A stretch of DNA of 64,000 nt from Limosilactobacillus caviae (GCF_014635905.1 NZ_BMDS01000001.1:1-64000); one strand, 5' to 3'. Positions 20,501 through 31,126 are shown, numbered from the stretch's first letter. Notes: generated by a model not told the origin, from the sequence alone. Numbers and translations are program-made.

Positions 20501-23500
20501 TGTAAAGGTTGCGGCTGGTACTTCACCATTTGCTAATGTCTTGCCATTTACCTGGGCGGTGTAACCTGCCTTAGCAACACTAACTGCTGGAACCGTCTGA
20601 CTTTCAACATTCCACTTACCATAAGTGACATTACCCGTTACCAAGTCTTCGGTAGCAGTCCGATCAAAGGTTACGGTCGCTGTTGCAGCGGTTGTTTGAG
20701 TACCGTTGAAGTCTTCAACAACCTTGTAATCAATGACTTTATGCGTATTATTCTTTTGACTTGGATCGTTAGTAACATCTTTTGTCTTATGTTCAACATA
20801 GACTGTCTTATCGCTAATTGGGGTTGTCCCAAATGTGATTGATTGTGGCACTTGTTGTCCGCTAACGATTTGCCAGTTTGCTGGTACATCAAGGGTAACT
20901 GGTACTTGTTCACCGGCCTTACCATTGATTGTCTGGGTACCGACAACTGTCTTGTGGTCACTATTATCAACATAATTGATCGTAACAGTTTGTTCATTAG
21001 CAGTGTAATTAATCGTAATCGTGTAGCTTGGTACTGGTACTCCGTTAAACAATGCGGATTGTGCTGGAACAACAACATTACCGTTCTCATGCTCTAACGT
21101 TACACCGGTTGCACTAATTGTGTATTCACCAAGAGTTGGCACGGTCACTTGTTGGAACGATGTCTCACCATTTGTCATGTTAGATGTCCATGGCGAGTAA
21201 GTTGTCTTCTTCGTTACCTCGTTGTAGCTCTTAATCCGATAGAAATCAAGGCTCTCTGGATATGACTGTGCTGGCTGACCTGGAATGTTAACAATGATTG
21301 TCCGGGTTACGACCCGATAAAGATCGGTATTGGTCTTATCGTCACGACCATCAGTCTTATCAACCTTTTGTTCAACGTAAACCGTCGTTGGTGTTACTGG
21401 CGTAGAACCAAAGGCGATTGATGATGGTACTGTTTGTCCGCCAACAATTTGCCAGCCAGTTGGAACATCAAGGGTTACCTTAACGTTTTCACCAGTCTTA
21501 CCATTGACCGTTTGCGTTGCGACAACATCATTGTGGTCTGCGTTGTTAACAAAATTAATTTGAGCGCTTTGCTCGTTAGCAACATAGGTAACCGTGATTA
21601 CTTGGTTTGGCGTCGTTGGTGTAATCGCAGTTTCAGGAACAACATTGTTAACAAGGTCTTTGCCATTAAGCTGAGCAGTGTAGCCTGGTTGAGCAACACT
21701 AACTTCTGGAGCTACTTGGTCAGGACCCCAATTACCATATGTGATTTCACCAGTTACTAAGTCTTCAATAGCTGGCCGCTCAAAGGTAAATTGAGCATTC
21801 TTTACCACCGTCTTCGTACCATTAAAGTCTTCAACAACTTGGTAGCTAACCGTCTTTTGGGTCTCATCATTCTTAATTTCTTTAGTCTGGTGTTCGATGT
21901 AAACGGTAATAGCCTTAGTTGGGATTGAGCCAAAGGTAATTGATGATGGAACCTTTTGTCCGCCAACTACTTGCCAGTTAGCCGGAACTTTAAGGTCTAC
22001 CTTAACATTCTCACCAGTCTTACCACTAACTGTTTGGGTAGCTACAACATCATTATGGTTTGCATTGTTAACATAATTGATTTGTGTCTGTTGTTCTTGA
22101 GCAGTGTAGTTAACTTCAACAGTATAGCTATCTACTGGCGTACCATTGTTCAAGCCAGACTGAGCCGGAACATATTCTTGTCCGTTCTCATTTTCAAGTG
22201 TTGCGTTGGTAGCACTAATTGAATAGCCACCAATCGTTGGTACTTCAACCTTTTGGAAGGATGTTGCGCCATCATTCATGTTTGAAGTCCAAGCAGTGTA
22301 TGTTGTCTGCTTAGTTACTTCGTCGTAGCTCTTGATCCGGTAAAAGGCAAGGGTTTCAGTTGCTGACTGTGGAGCTTGATCTGGGAAGTTAACTGTGATT
22401 GTCCGCGTTACGACACGGTAAACATCCTTATTATTCTGATCATTGCGTCCATCAGTTGTGTCAATCTTATGTTCAACATAGACAGTATGCGTTGGCGCAC
22501 CATCTGAGCCAAAGGTGATTGATGATGGGACGGTTTGTCCACTAACAGCCTGCCAGCCTGCTGGGATATCAAGAGTTACTTTCACTTCTTCACCAGTCTT
22601 ACCAGTAACGGTTTGCGTACCGACAATGTCATTATGATCTGCATTATTAACGTAATTAATCTTCGTACTCTGCTCGTTAGCAAGGTAAGTAACCGTGATT
22701 ACCTGGTCGGCTGAATCCGGTGTAATAACAGTTGCTGGGACTTCATTATTAACAAGACTCTTTCCGTTTACTTGAGCAGTATAGCCTGGTTGGGCAACAT
22801 TAATAGCTGAAATATCCCGACTTGCAGGCGTCCAGCTACCATAAGTTACCGCACCTGTTACCAAGTCTTCGGTAGCGGTCCGTGCAAAGGAAACTGGTTG
22901 GGTAAAGACTGGCGTTTGGCTGCCGTTAAAGTCTTCAACAACCTTATATTCAACTGTCCGGTGAGTTTGCTTTTCTTGACTCGGATCATTTGTTACATCC
23001 TTTGTCCCATGTTCAACGACTACCTTAATTGGTGATGCTGGTGTTGAACCAAAGGTAATCGTAGCAGGAATGGTTTCTCCTGGAACAAGTTGCCAGTTAG
23101 CTGGAACATTCTTTTCAACATTAGTATCAACAGTTTCACCAGTCTTACCAGTTACCTCATAATGGCTGCCGGCTACTGGTTGACCATCTGGCATCGTGAT
23201 TTCCTGACCGTTTTGATCAACGTAAGTTACACTAACGCTTTGTTCATTAGCAACATAGGTAACTGTAACGGTCTTGTTCCCAAAGTCAGGTGTAAGCGTT
23301 ACGGCTGGCACTTCGTTATTTGCTAAGTTTTGACCATCTACCTGTGCAGTGTAACCTGGTTGAGCAACACTAATGGCATCAATATTAACGTTACTATTTG
23401 TCTTCCATTCACCATATGTGACATCGCCCGTTACTAGATCCTTGGTTGCTGTCCGGGTAAAGGTAACATTGTCATTCATAACCGTCTTCTGCGTGCCATT

Positions 23501-26500
23501 AAAGTCTTCAACAACCTTATAGCTAACCGTCCGTTGCGTATCAGCATTTACATTTTCAGTCTTATGCTTAATGTAAACAGTTTGGGTAGGTCCACCATCT
23601 GGACCAAATGTAATCTTAGACGGTACATCTTGGCCACCTACAATTTCCCAATTTGCTGGAACATTAAGGGTGACCTTGACAGTTTCACCAGTCTGACCAT
23701 CAATAGTTTGAGTGCTGATTGTCTTGTTGTTAGTTTGGTCAACAAAGTTAATCTGAGCGCTTTGTGCATTAGCCGTGTAATTAATCGTCGCAGTTGTTGA
23801 CGAAGTTTCTGGTGTTACGTCTGTTGCAGCAACCTTTGCTGGATCTGCAGTATAACCCTTTACGGTTGGTGAAGTAAATTCAGACCATGTACCAGTTGTG
23901 GCATCACTACCAACGAGGTGCCATGCATTCATCTCGGTCTTTCCATTGACGATATATCCAGCATTACCCTTTGCATCTTCACGAGTGAAGTGGACTACTT
24001 GTGGTGCTGGTTGGTCGCCCGTAACGCCTGCTGGGTAGTTAACCGTGATTGTCCGGGTAACGTCCTTGGTCATATCATTCTTCGTTGCATCCCACTTAAT
24101 TGGGGTTGTCGTTTCAGCATAATCAACCGTGACCGTAGCATCCTTAGTATTTTCCGTAACGGTTTCAGCTGGTACTTCTGTCACCGTCTTACCAGCAATT
24201 TGTGGAGTGTAGACTGCGCCAGTTGCGGCATCAGTGATAGTATTCACTGGATAAGCAGCCCAGGTTCCAGTTGTTGCATCGCTATCTTGGACATGCCATG
24301 CATTCCACTTTGGCTCACCAGTTACCGCATCGGTATAACCAGCATTACCCTTTGCGTCCTCACGGGTAAAGACAACAGTTTGTGGTGTCGGTTGTTGGCC
24401 TTCCTGACCTGCTGGGTAGTTAATTGTGATTGTCCGGGTAACATCATGGGTATCACGGCTGGCATCAAATGGAATTGGGGTATCTTCATTACGGTTGTAG
24501 TTAATTGTGACATTATTATCGACCGTGGTTGGCGTTACTGTTACTTGTTCAACACTAGCGGGGTTAGCAGTGTAGCCCTTTTCTGTTGGAGCAGTGTATG
24601 CAGTCCATGTACCAGTTGCGGCATCACTACCAACAAGGTGCCATGCATTCATCTCGGTCTTGCCGTTAACGATATATCCAGCATTACCCTTTGCATCTTC
24701 ACGAGTGAAGTGAACTACTTGTGGTGCTGGCTGGTCACCCGTAACGCCTGCTGGGTAGTTAACCGTGATTGTCCGGGTAACGTCCTTAGTCATATTATCC
24801 TTCGTCGCATCCCACTTAATTGGGGTTGTCGTTTCGGCATAATCGACCGTGACCGTAGCATCCTTAGTATTTTCCGTAACGGTTTCAGCTGGTACTTCTG
24901 TTACCGTCTTGCCTGCAATTTGCGGAGTGTAGACTGCGCCGGTTGCCTCGTCATTAATCGTTGCTACTGGTTGAGCAGCCCATTCTGTTGTTTGACCATC
25001 AGCAAGCTGCCATGCATTCCACGTAATTGCACTAGTATCTTCACCTTGGGCATTAACGTTATGGTAACCGTCACGAACATAGTGAACAGTTTGCGTAATT
25101 GGCGCAATTGCCTTTTGTCCAGCTGGAACATTAAATTCAATTGTCCGCGTTACGTAGAGGTTAGTGTCATCATTAACCTTACTGTCAGATGTCGGAACAT
25201 ATGAACCGGTCTTGAAGCTTACTGGAACATCAAGCTTAGTTCCGTTATCAAACGTAAATTCAATCGTCCCATTCATATTTGTGGCATTAAATTTGCCATT
25301 AGCTCCCGGCATCGAAGCCCACTTAATTCCAGTTACATTACCATTAGTAAAGGTCTGACCAGAAATACCGTTGCTTGCAAGGTAGTCTTCCAAAGCAGCT
25401 GAATCAGTTGGTACTTCGCTATCATAGTTTACCGGAACATCAGTCTTACCAGTTGCACCATAGAAGTTGTAGTAAACATTAGCCCAACTATGGTAACCCT
25501 TCATGCTCAAACCAAGCTTATTCAAAACAGCCCGATCGCTGATACTAATGTTGTACCGGTACTTTGAATTACCGCCCAATGGTTGTCCTGCCGGTGTCTG
25601 TTCCGCAGGGTTAACTTCACCGTTAGCAAGCTTATAAAGCGTATCAGCAGCACCGTTAGCAAAACTCGTTGTATTAGTGTTTGGTGCAAAGCCGTTTTGC
25701 CATGCATAGTTAACAACATTAGCATCAAAACTGTCACTAGCGTCATTAGCGTTGACATACTTAGTCCCATCGGCATTTAGCTTGTAAACTACCTTGGTCT
25801 TGTAATCGGAAACTTTATTACCATCCTTATCCCAATCAGTATAGAACGTAATTGTTTCAAATTGACTTGCAGCTGCGGCCGGTGTGCTGTCGCCAGTTGT
25901 CTTGTGAACGTTAGTCAGGTTATCAGAGAAGACTGTCATTGTTTGATTACCATAGTAAACAACGTCTCCCGGATTAACCTTACTACCAGTGATACTTACC
26001 GGTACATTGACCGTTGCTGTTGTGCCATCACGATAAGTAACTTCAACCGGTACTTCAATTGAACCTAAATCAGCATCTTGGTTAACAGTTGCCGTGACCT
26101 TTCCAGTTACCGGATCAACAGTGACACTTACGCCAGTTGGGGCAGTAAACGTCCTTTCTTGGTAACCAGTAATTGCGCCCGTTGGCATATCCTTCGCCGT
26201 CGTCGGATCAATGCTGCTGGTAGCACTTTGAGCAGTTGTTGGCCGTTCGACATTTAGATTGCCATAGTTGACTGGATATTGATTTGCATAATCAGTTACC
26301 GTGACCTTAACTGTAACATCCTTAGTCGTCCCGTCTGGGTAGGTAACCGTGACTTCACCAGTCGTTGTTCCTACTTTAGAAGTATCAGGAGCAGTCTTCC
26401 ACGTTGCACTTGTTGGATAGCCCGGTACATTATTGCGGAGGTTAGCAATCGTATCTGTAGCTACCGGTGTGCTGCCGACCTTGGTTGAAATTTCCTTGAC

Positions 26501-29500
26501 TTGTGGTGCTTCATCAACTGTGACATTAACCGTAACATCCTTAGTCGTCCCGTCTGGGTAAGTAACCGTAACTACCCCGGTCTTATCACCAGGTGTCTTA
26601 GTATCTGGTGCCGTCTTCCACGTTGCACTCGTTGGGTAGCCTGGTACATTGTTGCGAAGGTTGGTAATTGTTTCAGTAGCATCAGGTTCATCGCCGACAC
26701 CTGTTGAAATCGACTGTGTCTGTGGTGCCTGGTTAACTGTCACATCAGTCGTTACCGTGTCTTTAGTTCCATCTGGGTAAGTGACCGTAATCGATTCTGT
26801 ATGAGTACCAGGAGTTTTGACATCATCAGTTACCTGATCTGGGTTTGTCCACGTAATTACAGTTCCCTGTGGCAAGTCATCCTTATTTGTAATTGCTGTT
26901 GGCGCTTCGGGAACCACGCCTTCGTCAGTTGAAATATTCTTTGATTGCGGATCAGCCTTATCAGCATCATTATTTACAACGTTGAACGAAACAGGAACAC
27001 TCAACGATGAGCCGTCTGTAAAGCTGATCGTAACACTAGTATCAACCGTGCCTAATTTGTCAACTGATGGTATACCATCACCCCAGCTAACATTCTTAAC
27101 AGCAGAATTGTTAGCTTCTGTCAAATCACTAACGTTAACTAATGATGACGGCTGTGGCAAAGTATTTTCAAGACCATGAGTAGCGGTGACACCTTCAATC
27201 GCAGTTGCCCCATTCAAGGTAACAGTTGTTGGTGCTTCAATTGTACTTGTGATCTTCGCTGCATCACTACCATTAGCAAAGCTTACTGTGACGTTTTCTG
27301 CTTGGTCCTTAACAGTTGCCGTTGAACCATTCTTGCCGATAGCAGTTGTAAAGTCCTTATTGGTCCATGCCGCGGTATTTGTAGTTGAGGCGTCAGTATT
27401 TTGAACTAGCTTGCCATCATTATCATAGGTATAAACCGCAATATTCTTAACCGCTTGTTGAGCATCAGCCTCATTAGCAGTATTCGTCTTGTGCGTTTCG
27501 ACAGGGTTAGTCGTTACAATTACCGCACCCTTCTCATTAGCAACAACATTCTGGTTTGCGGGGTTAATAACGATCACTGGAATCGTCACTTGAACCGAAT
27601 TGCCAGTCTTATAGCTGACTGTAGCGGTTGGGTTGTATACGCCAGGGGTAGTTGTGTCAGGTGTTTGATTCCAGATAACGCTTGTTGGGTAACCGTCACC
27701 CTGATTGAGATTAGTAATACCCTTGGCTGGGTCAGGTGTGCCGTTTAAGTCAACAGTGATCGGCTGAACGGCCGGTGCTGCATTAACGGTTACAGTAGTC
27801 GTTACTGTGTCCTTGGTTCCATCAGGATAAGTTACCGTAATCGTCTCATCATGGGTACCAGGAACTTCAACATCTTTCTTTACCTGGTCGGGGTTGGTCC
27901 ATGTAATTTGGGTCCCTTCAGGAAGTTTTGTCTGTCCAGCTGGAACATTATCGGTATTCTTATTTGTAATTGCCGTTGGGGCTTCAGGAACAGTTCCTTC
28001 TGGCGTTGTAATCGGCTGAGTTGTTGGCTCATAATTATCGTTATCACCAATTACGTTTAAGTTCTTTGCTGGGATTGTAACGTTCAAATACGTCGGTTGA
28101 CCGTTTGCATCGTCATCAGTAAAGGTAATCTTAATCATTGCATCTTGACCCTTTACTGGTTTGGTTTCCCAAGCAGTCGAAGCAATGCTCTTTGAAGGAA
28201 TGTTACTATCAACTAATTGACTAAATTGTTCACCAGTTAAATCAGTTCCCAGTTGAACATTAACCGGCGTCTTAACATCTTTAGCACCGGCACCCTTTGC
28301 GTCAATGGTGAACTTGCTAGAGGTTACAGAAGTTTTATCGCCAAGAATATCCTTAACCGTATCGTTATTAGCGAAGTTGATCTTTACAGAGTTATCTTCA
28401 ATTTGCTTACCTGCAACTGTGGCATTGTCAACATTCGTACTTGGTACAGTTGTCCAGCTAACATCCGCTGGGACAACAGTGATATTAGTTGGGGTTGTTG
28501 AAAGCTGGCCATTATTTAGCTTGTAGCCCTGAACAGAACTAACTGCATCTGGGGCAAGTAAGACTTGAGAATTAGCAGTTGTTTCGTGCGCTGCAATATC
28601 GGGATTAACCGTTACTACAACGGCGCCGTTTTGTCCCCAGGTTACATTCTGATCGGCATTAGTAACAACAACTGGAACATTAACAGTTTGTGAAGTCGTG
28701 TCAGAATAGGTTACCTTAACGGGAAGGTTGTAAGCCCCAATCTTAACATCAGTTCCTGGCTTTAAGGTAACTTCTCCAGTGGTTGGGTTAACCGTTGCCC
28801 ATGTTGGCATGTTGTCACCAGCAGTGAATTGTGTACCAGTTGGCATCGTAGCATTTTTACCATTTTTATCGGTAAATGATGGCGTAACTGTTACAGTTTG
28901 TCCTTGTTGAACATCGACATGCGAGTATGAGGCATTGTATTGGTTCTCTAATTGCAAGTCTGAACCAAACTTCACGCCTGATCCATTCCACCAACTAAAG
29001 TGATTGATAAAGTTGTTTAGTGACTGTGAAGCTTCTCCGCCAATTACCTGACCATTATTAAATGAAACTGAACCCTTTTCATTTGGGTTGGCAGCAAGGA
29101 TTACTTCATTGTTCCCACGGTCAGGATTACTTTGTGAGCTAGTCATATATTCTGAACCATAGAAATAATAGTCCTTATTATTGTTAGTGAGTTTTTGGAA
29201 ACTATATGCCCAGTCTCCACCTTGACTGGCAGTGCTGAGATACTTAATGTTCCAGGTAGTAGGCGTCTTTGAGCCAGCAGTAATCATTGTTAATGGAGTA
29301 ACATATTTAGAGTCTGCCGAATTAATTTGAAGGTTACTCTCTCGTGAACCGGCACTATCCATATGAATTAGGTAACTACCACGCTCTGTTGCGTTCGTCC
29401 GCTCAATATTAACTAATTTAGCATTATTAAACCGAATACTATCATAGCTACTTGTTCCCCACATGGTCAGAATACCAGGCCAGCCAATTTTATAATTAGT

Positions 29501-31033
29501 TCCTGTTGCAGTACTTGGCCAACGATCAGAATTAGCTGAGTCTTGCAAGTTAACACTACCACCGTTAACTTCAAACAAGTAACTTTGACCGTTTCCATCA
29601 TTTGGTCCCATTGAAACTAGTGGTGAATCAGAATTAGCTACTCCTTCACGAACAACCGAAAGTGTAGCATTCTCGCCAATCTGGAAAGTACTGTTAGCGA
29701 CAGCACCGTTTGAATCCAACTCAATCGGTGCCAATGCCCGGAAACCAGTCGTATCCATCTTAGTGTTAACCATCAGCTTTGAACTTGACTGCAGGTTAAT
29801 ATCACTAGCATTCATTACTGCCATCGACTTACCGGCACCTAAATTCATTGAAACAGTAGCAGTCGGTTGTAAATCTAATACACCCGCACTGGCATTATCA
29901 ATGGTTTGATTACCTGCACTACCCGTAAAGGTAATTCCCGCAACATTTGATGCCGTACTATTAACATTTAATGTTGCACCAGAATTAACAACTGCATTAC
30001 CAGCAACACTAAAACTAGTGGCTTGAGTGGCATTATTAGCGGTTGGCGTTACAGTAGTTGTCCCATCGGCAACCACTAAATTGTCAGCTGCAACCAAAGC
30101 ATTGGAACCAGTCAAAGTACCGTTAATTGTGTTGTTTCCAGAGAAAGTAACATTCGTAGCGCCATAGCTGCCATTTGTTCCAGTAAGAGCAGTAGTGTCA
30201 GCATCAACGTTAACATTATGGAAGTTAATGGAACTCTTACTAGGGTCATTTGTATATACACAGAGCAACCCATAGTTATTATTTTGCGCTTGAATATGGG
30301 TTAAGTTAGCAAAAGTAATATTCCAAGGTGTCGATGTATTCTTTTCCGTATTAGTGGTTAGGTAAATATACCGTCCACCGAGTTTAAAGCCGTACTTACC
30401 CTGACCATCAATTGTTACAGACCGCGCAGTACCTTCTGTATTAATCGTATCGTAATTGCCTGAAGCAGTACTGCCATCGATATCACCAGTCAAAGTGATT
30501 GTGCTAACAGAATGGTCACCCAAAGCATTTAAGAAGTCTGAATAATTAGCAACGCTTTCTGTCTGTCCCGTGACTTGTGTTGTTGCTGGCGTTTGTGCAA
30601 AGCTTGCGCCATATAATTGAGCCGCTTGTAACGCAGCACTAGACTGGCTAACGTTAGCAGGCGAATTTTGAGAAACAGCCTTAGCAGCATTGGCAGCAAC
30701 AATCTTTTCATAGGCATCAGCAACAGGTGTTTGTGGCCCAGCTTGACTAGCAGAAGAGGCACTCGCACTGGCTGGAGCAGCACTTGCAGCAGTAGATAAA
30801 ACCGCACTGCCAGAATTAATTGCAGTAGCCGATTGCGGGGTTTCTGAAGTTGTTCCGTCACCCGCGCCTGAATCGGGATTTACCTGATCCGCATTAGCTG
30901 AATTACTAATTCCCATAAAAGTAAAGCCAATCAAAACAGACGCAACGCCGACAGTCAGTTTTTTAATCGCAAACCGCTGTTTTTTCGGCTCTTGCTTATA
31001 GAATTGTTCTTTTTGGTTATTCTTTGATAACAT
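17567..31033 (-). CDS. 4488-residue LPQTG-anchored Rib/Mub/MucBP adhesin (adhesin 3)
   Basis: ATG at 31033 with AGGGGG upstream. Layout by rough residue: YSIRK-type signal 1-49; Ala/Ser-rich linker to 165; beta-helix head 166-690, closely related to that of adhesin 2; RibLong 700-800; HKT module 1 (about 800-990); two Rib; HKT module 2 (about 1158-1350); three Rib; RibLong; HKT module 3 (about 1683-1948). Next come four Mub_B2 units (1950-2420), then an alternating series of Mub_B2 and MucBP-like units to about 3834. In total I count 12 Mub_B2-like and 7 MucBP-like units. A second Rib/RibLong array runs to about 4380, then a Thr/Asn/Lys linker and LPQTG near 4450 with a membrane segment and basic tail. 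Likely role: mucus or host-surface adhesion on a very long stalk. Intact, with no internal stops over 13.4 kb. Confidence 0.95.
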   Translation of the reverse strand: MLSKNNQKEQFYKQEPKKQRFAIKKLTVGVASVLIGFTFMGISNSANADQVNPDSGAGDGTTSETPQSATAINSGSAVLSTAASAAPASASASSASQAGPQTPVADAYEKIVAANAAKAVSQNSPANVSQSSAALQAAQLYGASFAQTPATTQVTGQTESVANYSDFLNALGDHSVSTITLTGDIDGSTASGNYDTINTEGTARSVTIDGQGKYGFKLGGRYIYLTTNTEKNTSTPWNITFANLTHIQAQNNNYGLLCVYTNDPSKSSINFHNVNVDADTTALTGTNGSYGATNVTFSGNNTINGTLTGSNALVAADNLVVADGTTTVTPTANNATQATSFSVAGNAVVNSGATLNVNSTASNVAGITFTGSAGNQTIDNASAGVLDLQPTATVSMNLGAGKSMAVMNASDINLQSSSKLMVNTKMDTTGFRALAPIELDSNGAVANSTFQIGENATLSVVREGVANSDSPLVSMGPNDGNGQSYLFEVNGGSVNLQDSANSDRWPSTATGTNYKIGWPGILTMWGTSSYDSIRFNNAKLVNIERTNATERGSYLIHMDSAGSRESNLQINSADSKYVTPLTMITAGSKTPTTWNIKYLSTASQGGDWAYSFQKLTNNNKDYYFYGSEYMTSSQSNPDRGNNEVILAANPNEKGSVSFNNGQVIGGEASQSLNNFINHFSWWNGSGVKFGSDLQLENQYNASYSHVDVQQGQTVTVTPSFTDKNGKNATMPTGTQFTAGDNMPTWATVNPTTGEVTLKPGTDVKIGAYNLPVKVTYSDTTSQTVNVPVVVTNADQNVTWGQNGAVVVTVNPDIAAHETTANSQVLLAPDAVSSVQGYKLNNGQLSTTPTNITVVPADVSWTTVPSTNVDNATVAGKQIEDNSVKINFANNDTVKDILGDKTSVTSSKFTIDAKGAGAKDVKTPVNVQLGTDLTGEQFSQLVDSNIPSKSIASTAWETKPVKGQDAMIKITFTDDDANGQPTYLNVTIPAKNLNVIGDNDNYEPTTQPITTPEGTVPEAPTAITNKNTDNVPAGQTKLPEGTQITWTNPDQVKKDVEVPGTHDETITVTYPDGTKDTVTTTVTVNAAPAVQPITVDLNGTPDPAKGITNLNQGDGYPTSVIWNQTPDTTTPGVYNPTATVSYKTGNSVQVTIPVIVINPANQNVVANEKGAVIVTTNPVETHKTNTANEADAQQAVKNIAVYTYDNDGKLVQNTDASTTNTAAWTNKDFTTAIGKNGSTATVKDQAENVTVSFANGSDAAKITSTIEAPTTVTLNGATAIEGVTATHGLENTLPQPSSLVNVSDLTEANNSAVKNVSWGDGIPSVDKLGTVDTSVTISFTDGSSLSVPVSFNVVNNDADKADPQSKNISTDEGVVPEAPTAITNKDDLPQGTVITWTNPDQVTDDVKTPGTHTESITVTYPDGTKDTVTTDVTVNQAPQTQSISTGVGDEPDATETITNLRNNVPGYPTSATWKTAPDTKTPGDKTGVVTVTYPDGTTKDVTVNVTVDEAPQVKEISTKVGSTPVATDTIANLRNNVPGYPTSATWKTAPDTSKVGTTTGEVTVTYPDGTTKDVTVKVTVTDYANQYPVNYGNLNVERPTTAQSATSSIDPTTAKDMPTGAITGYQERTFTAPTGVSVTVDPVTGKVTATVNQDADLGSIEVPVEVTYRDGTTATVNVPVSITGSKVNPGDVVYYGNQTMTVFSDNLTNVHKTTGDSTPAAAASQFETITFYTDWDKDGNKVSDYKTKVVYKLNADGTKYVNANDASDSFDANVVNYAWQNGFAPNTNTTSFANGAADTLYKLANGEVNPAEQTPAGQPLGGNSKYRYNISISDRAVLNKLGLSMKGYHSWANVYYNFYGATGKTDVPVNYDSEVPTDSAALEDYLASNGISGQTFTNGNVTGIKWASMPGANGKFNATNMNGTIEFTFDNGTKLDVPVSFKTGSYVPTSDSKVNDDTNLYVTRTIEFNVPAGQKAIAPITQTVHYVRDGYHNVNAQGEDTSAITWNAWQLADGQTTEWAAQPVATINDEATGAVYTPQIAGKTVTEVPAETVTENTKDATVTVDYAETTTPIKWDATKDNMTKDVTRTITVNYPAGVTGDQPAPQVVHFTREDAKGNAGYIVNGKTEMNAWHLVGSDAATGTWTAYTAPTEKGYTANPASVEQVTVTPTTVDNNVTINYNRNEDTPIPFDASRDTHDVTRTITINYPAGQEGQQPTPQTVVFTREDAKGNAGYTDAVTGEPKWNAWHVQDSDATTGTWAAYPVNTITDAATGAVYTPQIAGKTVTEVPAETVTENTKDATVTVDYAETTTPIKWDATKNDMTKDVTRTITVNYPAGVTGDQPAPQVVHFTREDAKGNAGYIVNGKTEMNAWHLVGSDATTGTWSEFTSPTVKGYTADPAKVAATDVTPETSSTTATINYTANAQSAQINFVDQTNNKTISTQTIDGQTGETVKVTLNVPANWEIVGGQDVPSKITFGPDGGPTQTVYIKHKTENVNADTQRTVSYKVVEDFNGTQKTVMNDNVTFTRTATKDLVTGDVTYGEWKTNSNVNIDAISVAQPGYTAQVDGQNLANNEVPAVTLTPDFGNKTVTVTYVANEQSVSVTYVDQNGQEITMPDGQPVAGSHYEVTGKTGETVDTNVEKNVPANWQLVPGETIPATITFGSTPASPIKVVVEHGTKDVTNDPSQEKQTHRTVEYKVVEDFNGSQTPVFTQPVSFARTATEDLVTGAVTYGSWTPASRDISAINVAQPGYTAQVNGKSLVNNEVPATVITPDSADQVITVTYLANEQSTKINYVNNADHNDIVGTQTVTGKTGEEVKVTLDIPAGWQAVSGQTVPSSITFGSDGAPTHTVYVEHKIDTTDGRNDQNNKDVYRVVTRTITVNFPDQAPQSATETLAFYRIKSYDEVTKQTTYTAWTSNMNDGATSFQKVEVPTIGGYSISATNATLENENGQEYVPAQSGLNNGTPVDSYTVEVNYTAQEQQTQINYVNNANHNDVVATQTVSGKTGENVKVDLKVPANWQVVGGQKVPSSITFGSIPTKAITVYIEHQTKEIKNDETQKTVSYQVVEDFNGTKTVVKNAQFTFERPAIEDLVTGEITYGNWGPDQVAPEVSVAQPGYTAQLNGKDLVNNVVPETAITPTTPNQVITVTYVANEQSAQINFVNNADHNDVVATQTVNGKTGENVKVTLDVPTGWQIVGGQTVPSSIAFGSTPVTPTTVYVEQKVDKTDGRDDKTNTDLYRVVTRTIIVNIPGQPAQSYPESLDFYRIKSYNEVTKKTTYSPWTSNMTNGETSFQQVTVPTLGEYTISATGVTLEHENGNVVVPAQSALFNGVPVPSYTITINYTANEQTVTINYVDNSDHKTVVGTQTINGKAGEQVPVTLDVPANWQIVSGQQVPQSITFGTTPISDKTVYVEHKTKDVTNDPSQKNNTHKVIDYKVVEDFNGTQTTAATATVTFDRTATEDLVTGNVTYGKWNVESQTVPAVSVAKAGYTAQVNGKTLANGEVPAATFTPESESQTVTVTYTANEQSAKINFVDNNNHNQIVGTQTVNGKTGENVKVTLDVPAGWQVVNGQNVPSSIAFGSTPVSDTTVYVEHKIDKTDGRNDKTNTDVYRTVTRTIVVNVPGQKEQTSSETLAFYRIKSVDEVTKNVSYTAWTSNMDNGATAFTAVSIPTIKGYTASATGASLQAINGQEYVPVQSALKNGTPVDSYTVTVNYAKDGNVPVPFDPTNQDMYREVTRTINVTDPVTCETTTSVQTAKFTREDASGNAGYTDPVTGKTTMNPWTPAEQGLSAVNVEQLQGYTANVDGNTGAVTVTPDSQDMTVNITYTANKPVGKDIETPQGTVPPAKDGIKNVPDLPTDTTYTWKTTPDVTKPGTTDATIVVTYPDGTKTEVPVQVVVTETTPTPTTTDADKYTPSYPDVVTTPGKTTTTDVTYDGNKPTGGVTYQITKGATVPDWVNVDPTTGTITTTVPTDAGTQVVNIPVTVTYEDGSSDETTATVVVVATKDHVDSPTSPKDTIKDPENLPTGTTVEWTPGEQPDPTKKGDQPTSVTVTVPVHEPVNVPTTVNYGNPTDADKYTPEGQPVKTIAGTVPNANKGIANLGDLPQGTTVDWSTPDQISKDVKTPGTYNEGITVTYPDGSKDTLTVTVTVTTPVKPEGTKTAPIGQNITINKGAAVPDPSTAIANKGEMPDGTQYDWKNVPDTNKTGKQQATVVVTYPDGTKTSATITINVVSDADKYEPQTQPITVPTGVVPDPAEGIKNKADLPDGTKYTWTNPDKVAQDVKRNGSHTETVTVTYPDGSQDKVTVTVTAITPQGQNIHTPQGVLPNPGDAIANKGQLPDGTTYTWQQQPDVSTVGDHTGVVTVTFPDGSTYDVTVNVHVDANGETTVKSNDTKTNAGEVVKTTADSATATNENSAATTANDQQLAGNKETTTKKGNEAAQNAKKLPQTGNDAEKGSALAGLGLASLAGTLGMAARKKRKHEKND
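19860..23200 (-). repeat. Three tandem Mub_B2-MucBP blocks of about 1.1 kb in adhesin 3
   Basis: Corresponding sites fall at 20111, 21230 and 22331, giving periods of 1119 and 1101 bp (both multiples of 3). Each block encodes a Mub_B2 unit starting like YRVVTRTI, a MucBP-like unit (NYVNNA.H), a second Mub_B2 (VVEDFNG) and another MucBP-like unit. Confidence 0.8.
23918..24950 (-). repeat. Near-identical 720-bp-period duplication in adhesin 3
   Basis: The stretch from about 23918 to 24230 recurs at 24638 to 24950 with only scattered, mostly synonymous changes (240-residue period). It encodes a Mub_B2 unit with the signature TREDAKGNAGY. Such high identity suggests recent duplication or ongoing gene conversion. 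Confidence 0.8.
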
Positions 31034-31126
31034 TCTAGTTCATCCCCCTAGATCACAGAAACAATGAGTCATTTCAGTTACAATTCCAGAATACGCCCAT
31101 CCGTTTTAAAAATAAAATTCGTTAAT

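Noticed and set aside
23918-25204. 428-codon plus-strand open frame opposite adhesin 3
   Set aside because: It is the antisense of repetitive Mub_B2 sequence, very rich in Cys/Trp/Ile, shows repeat-derived periodicity and lacks a ribosome site.
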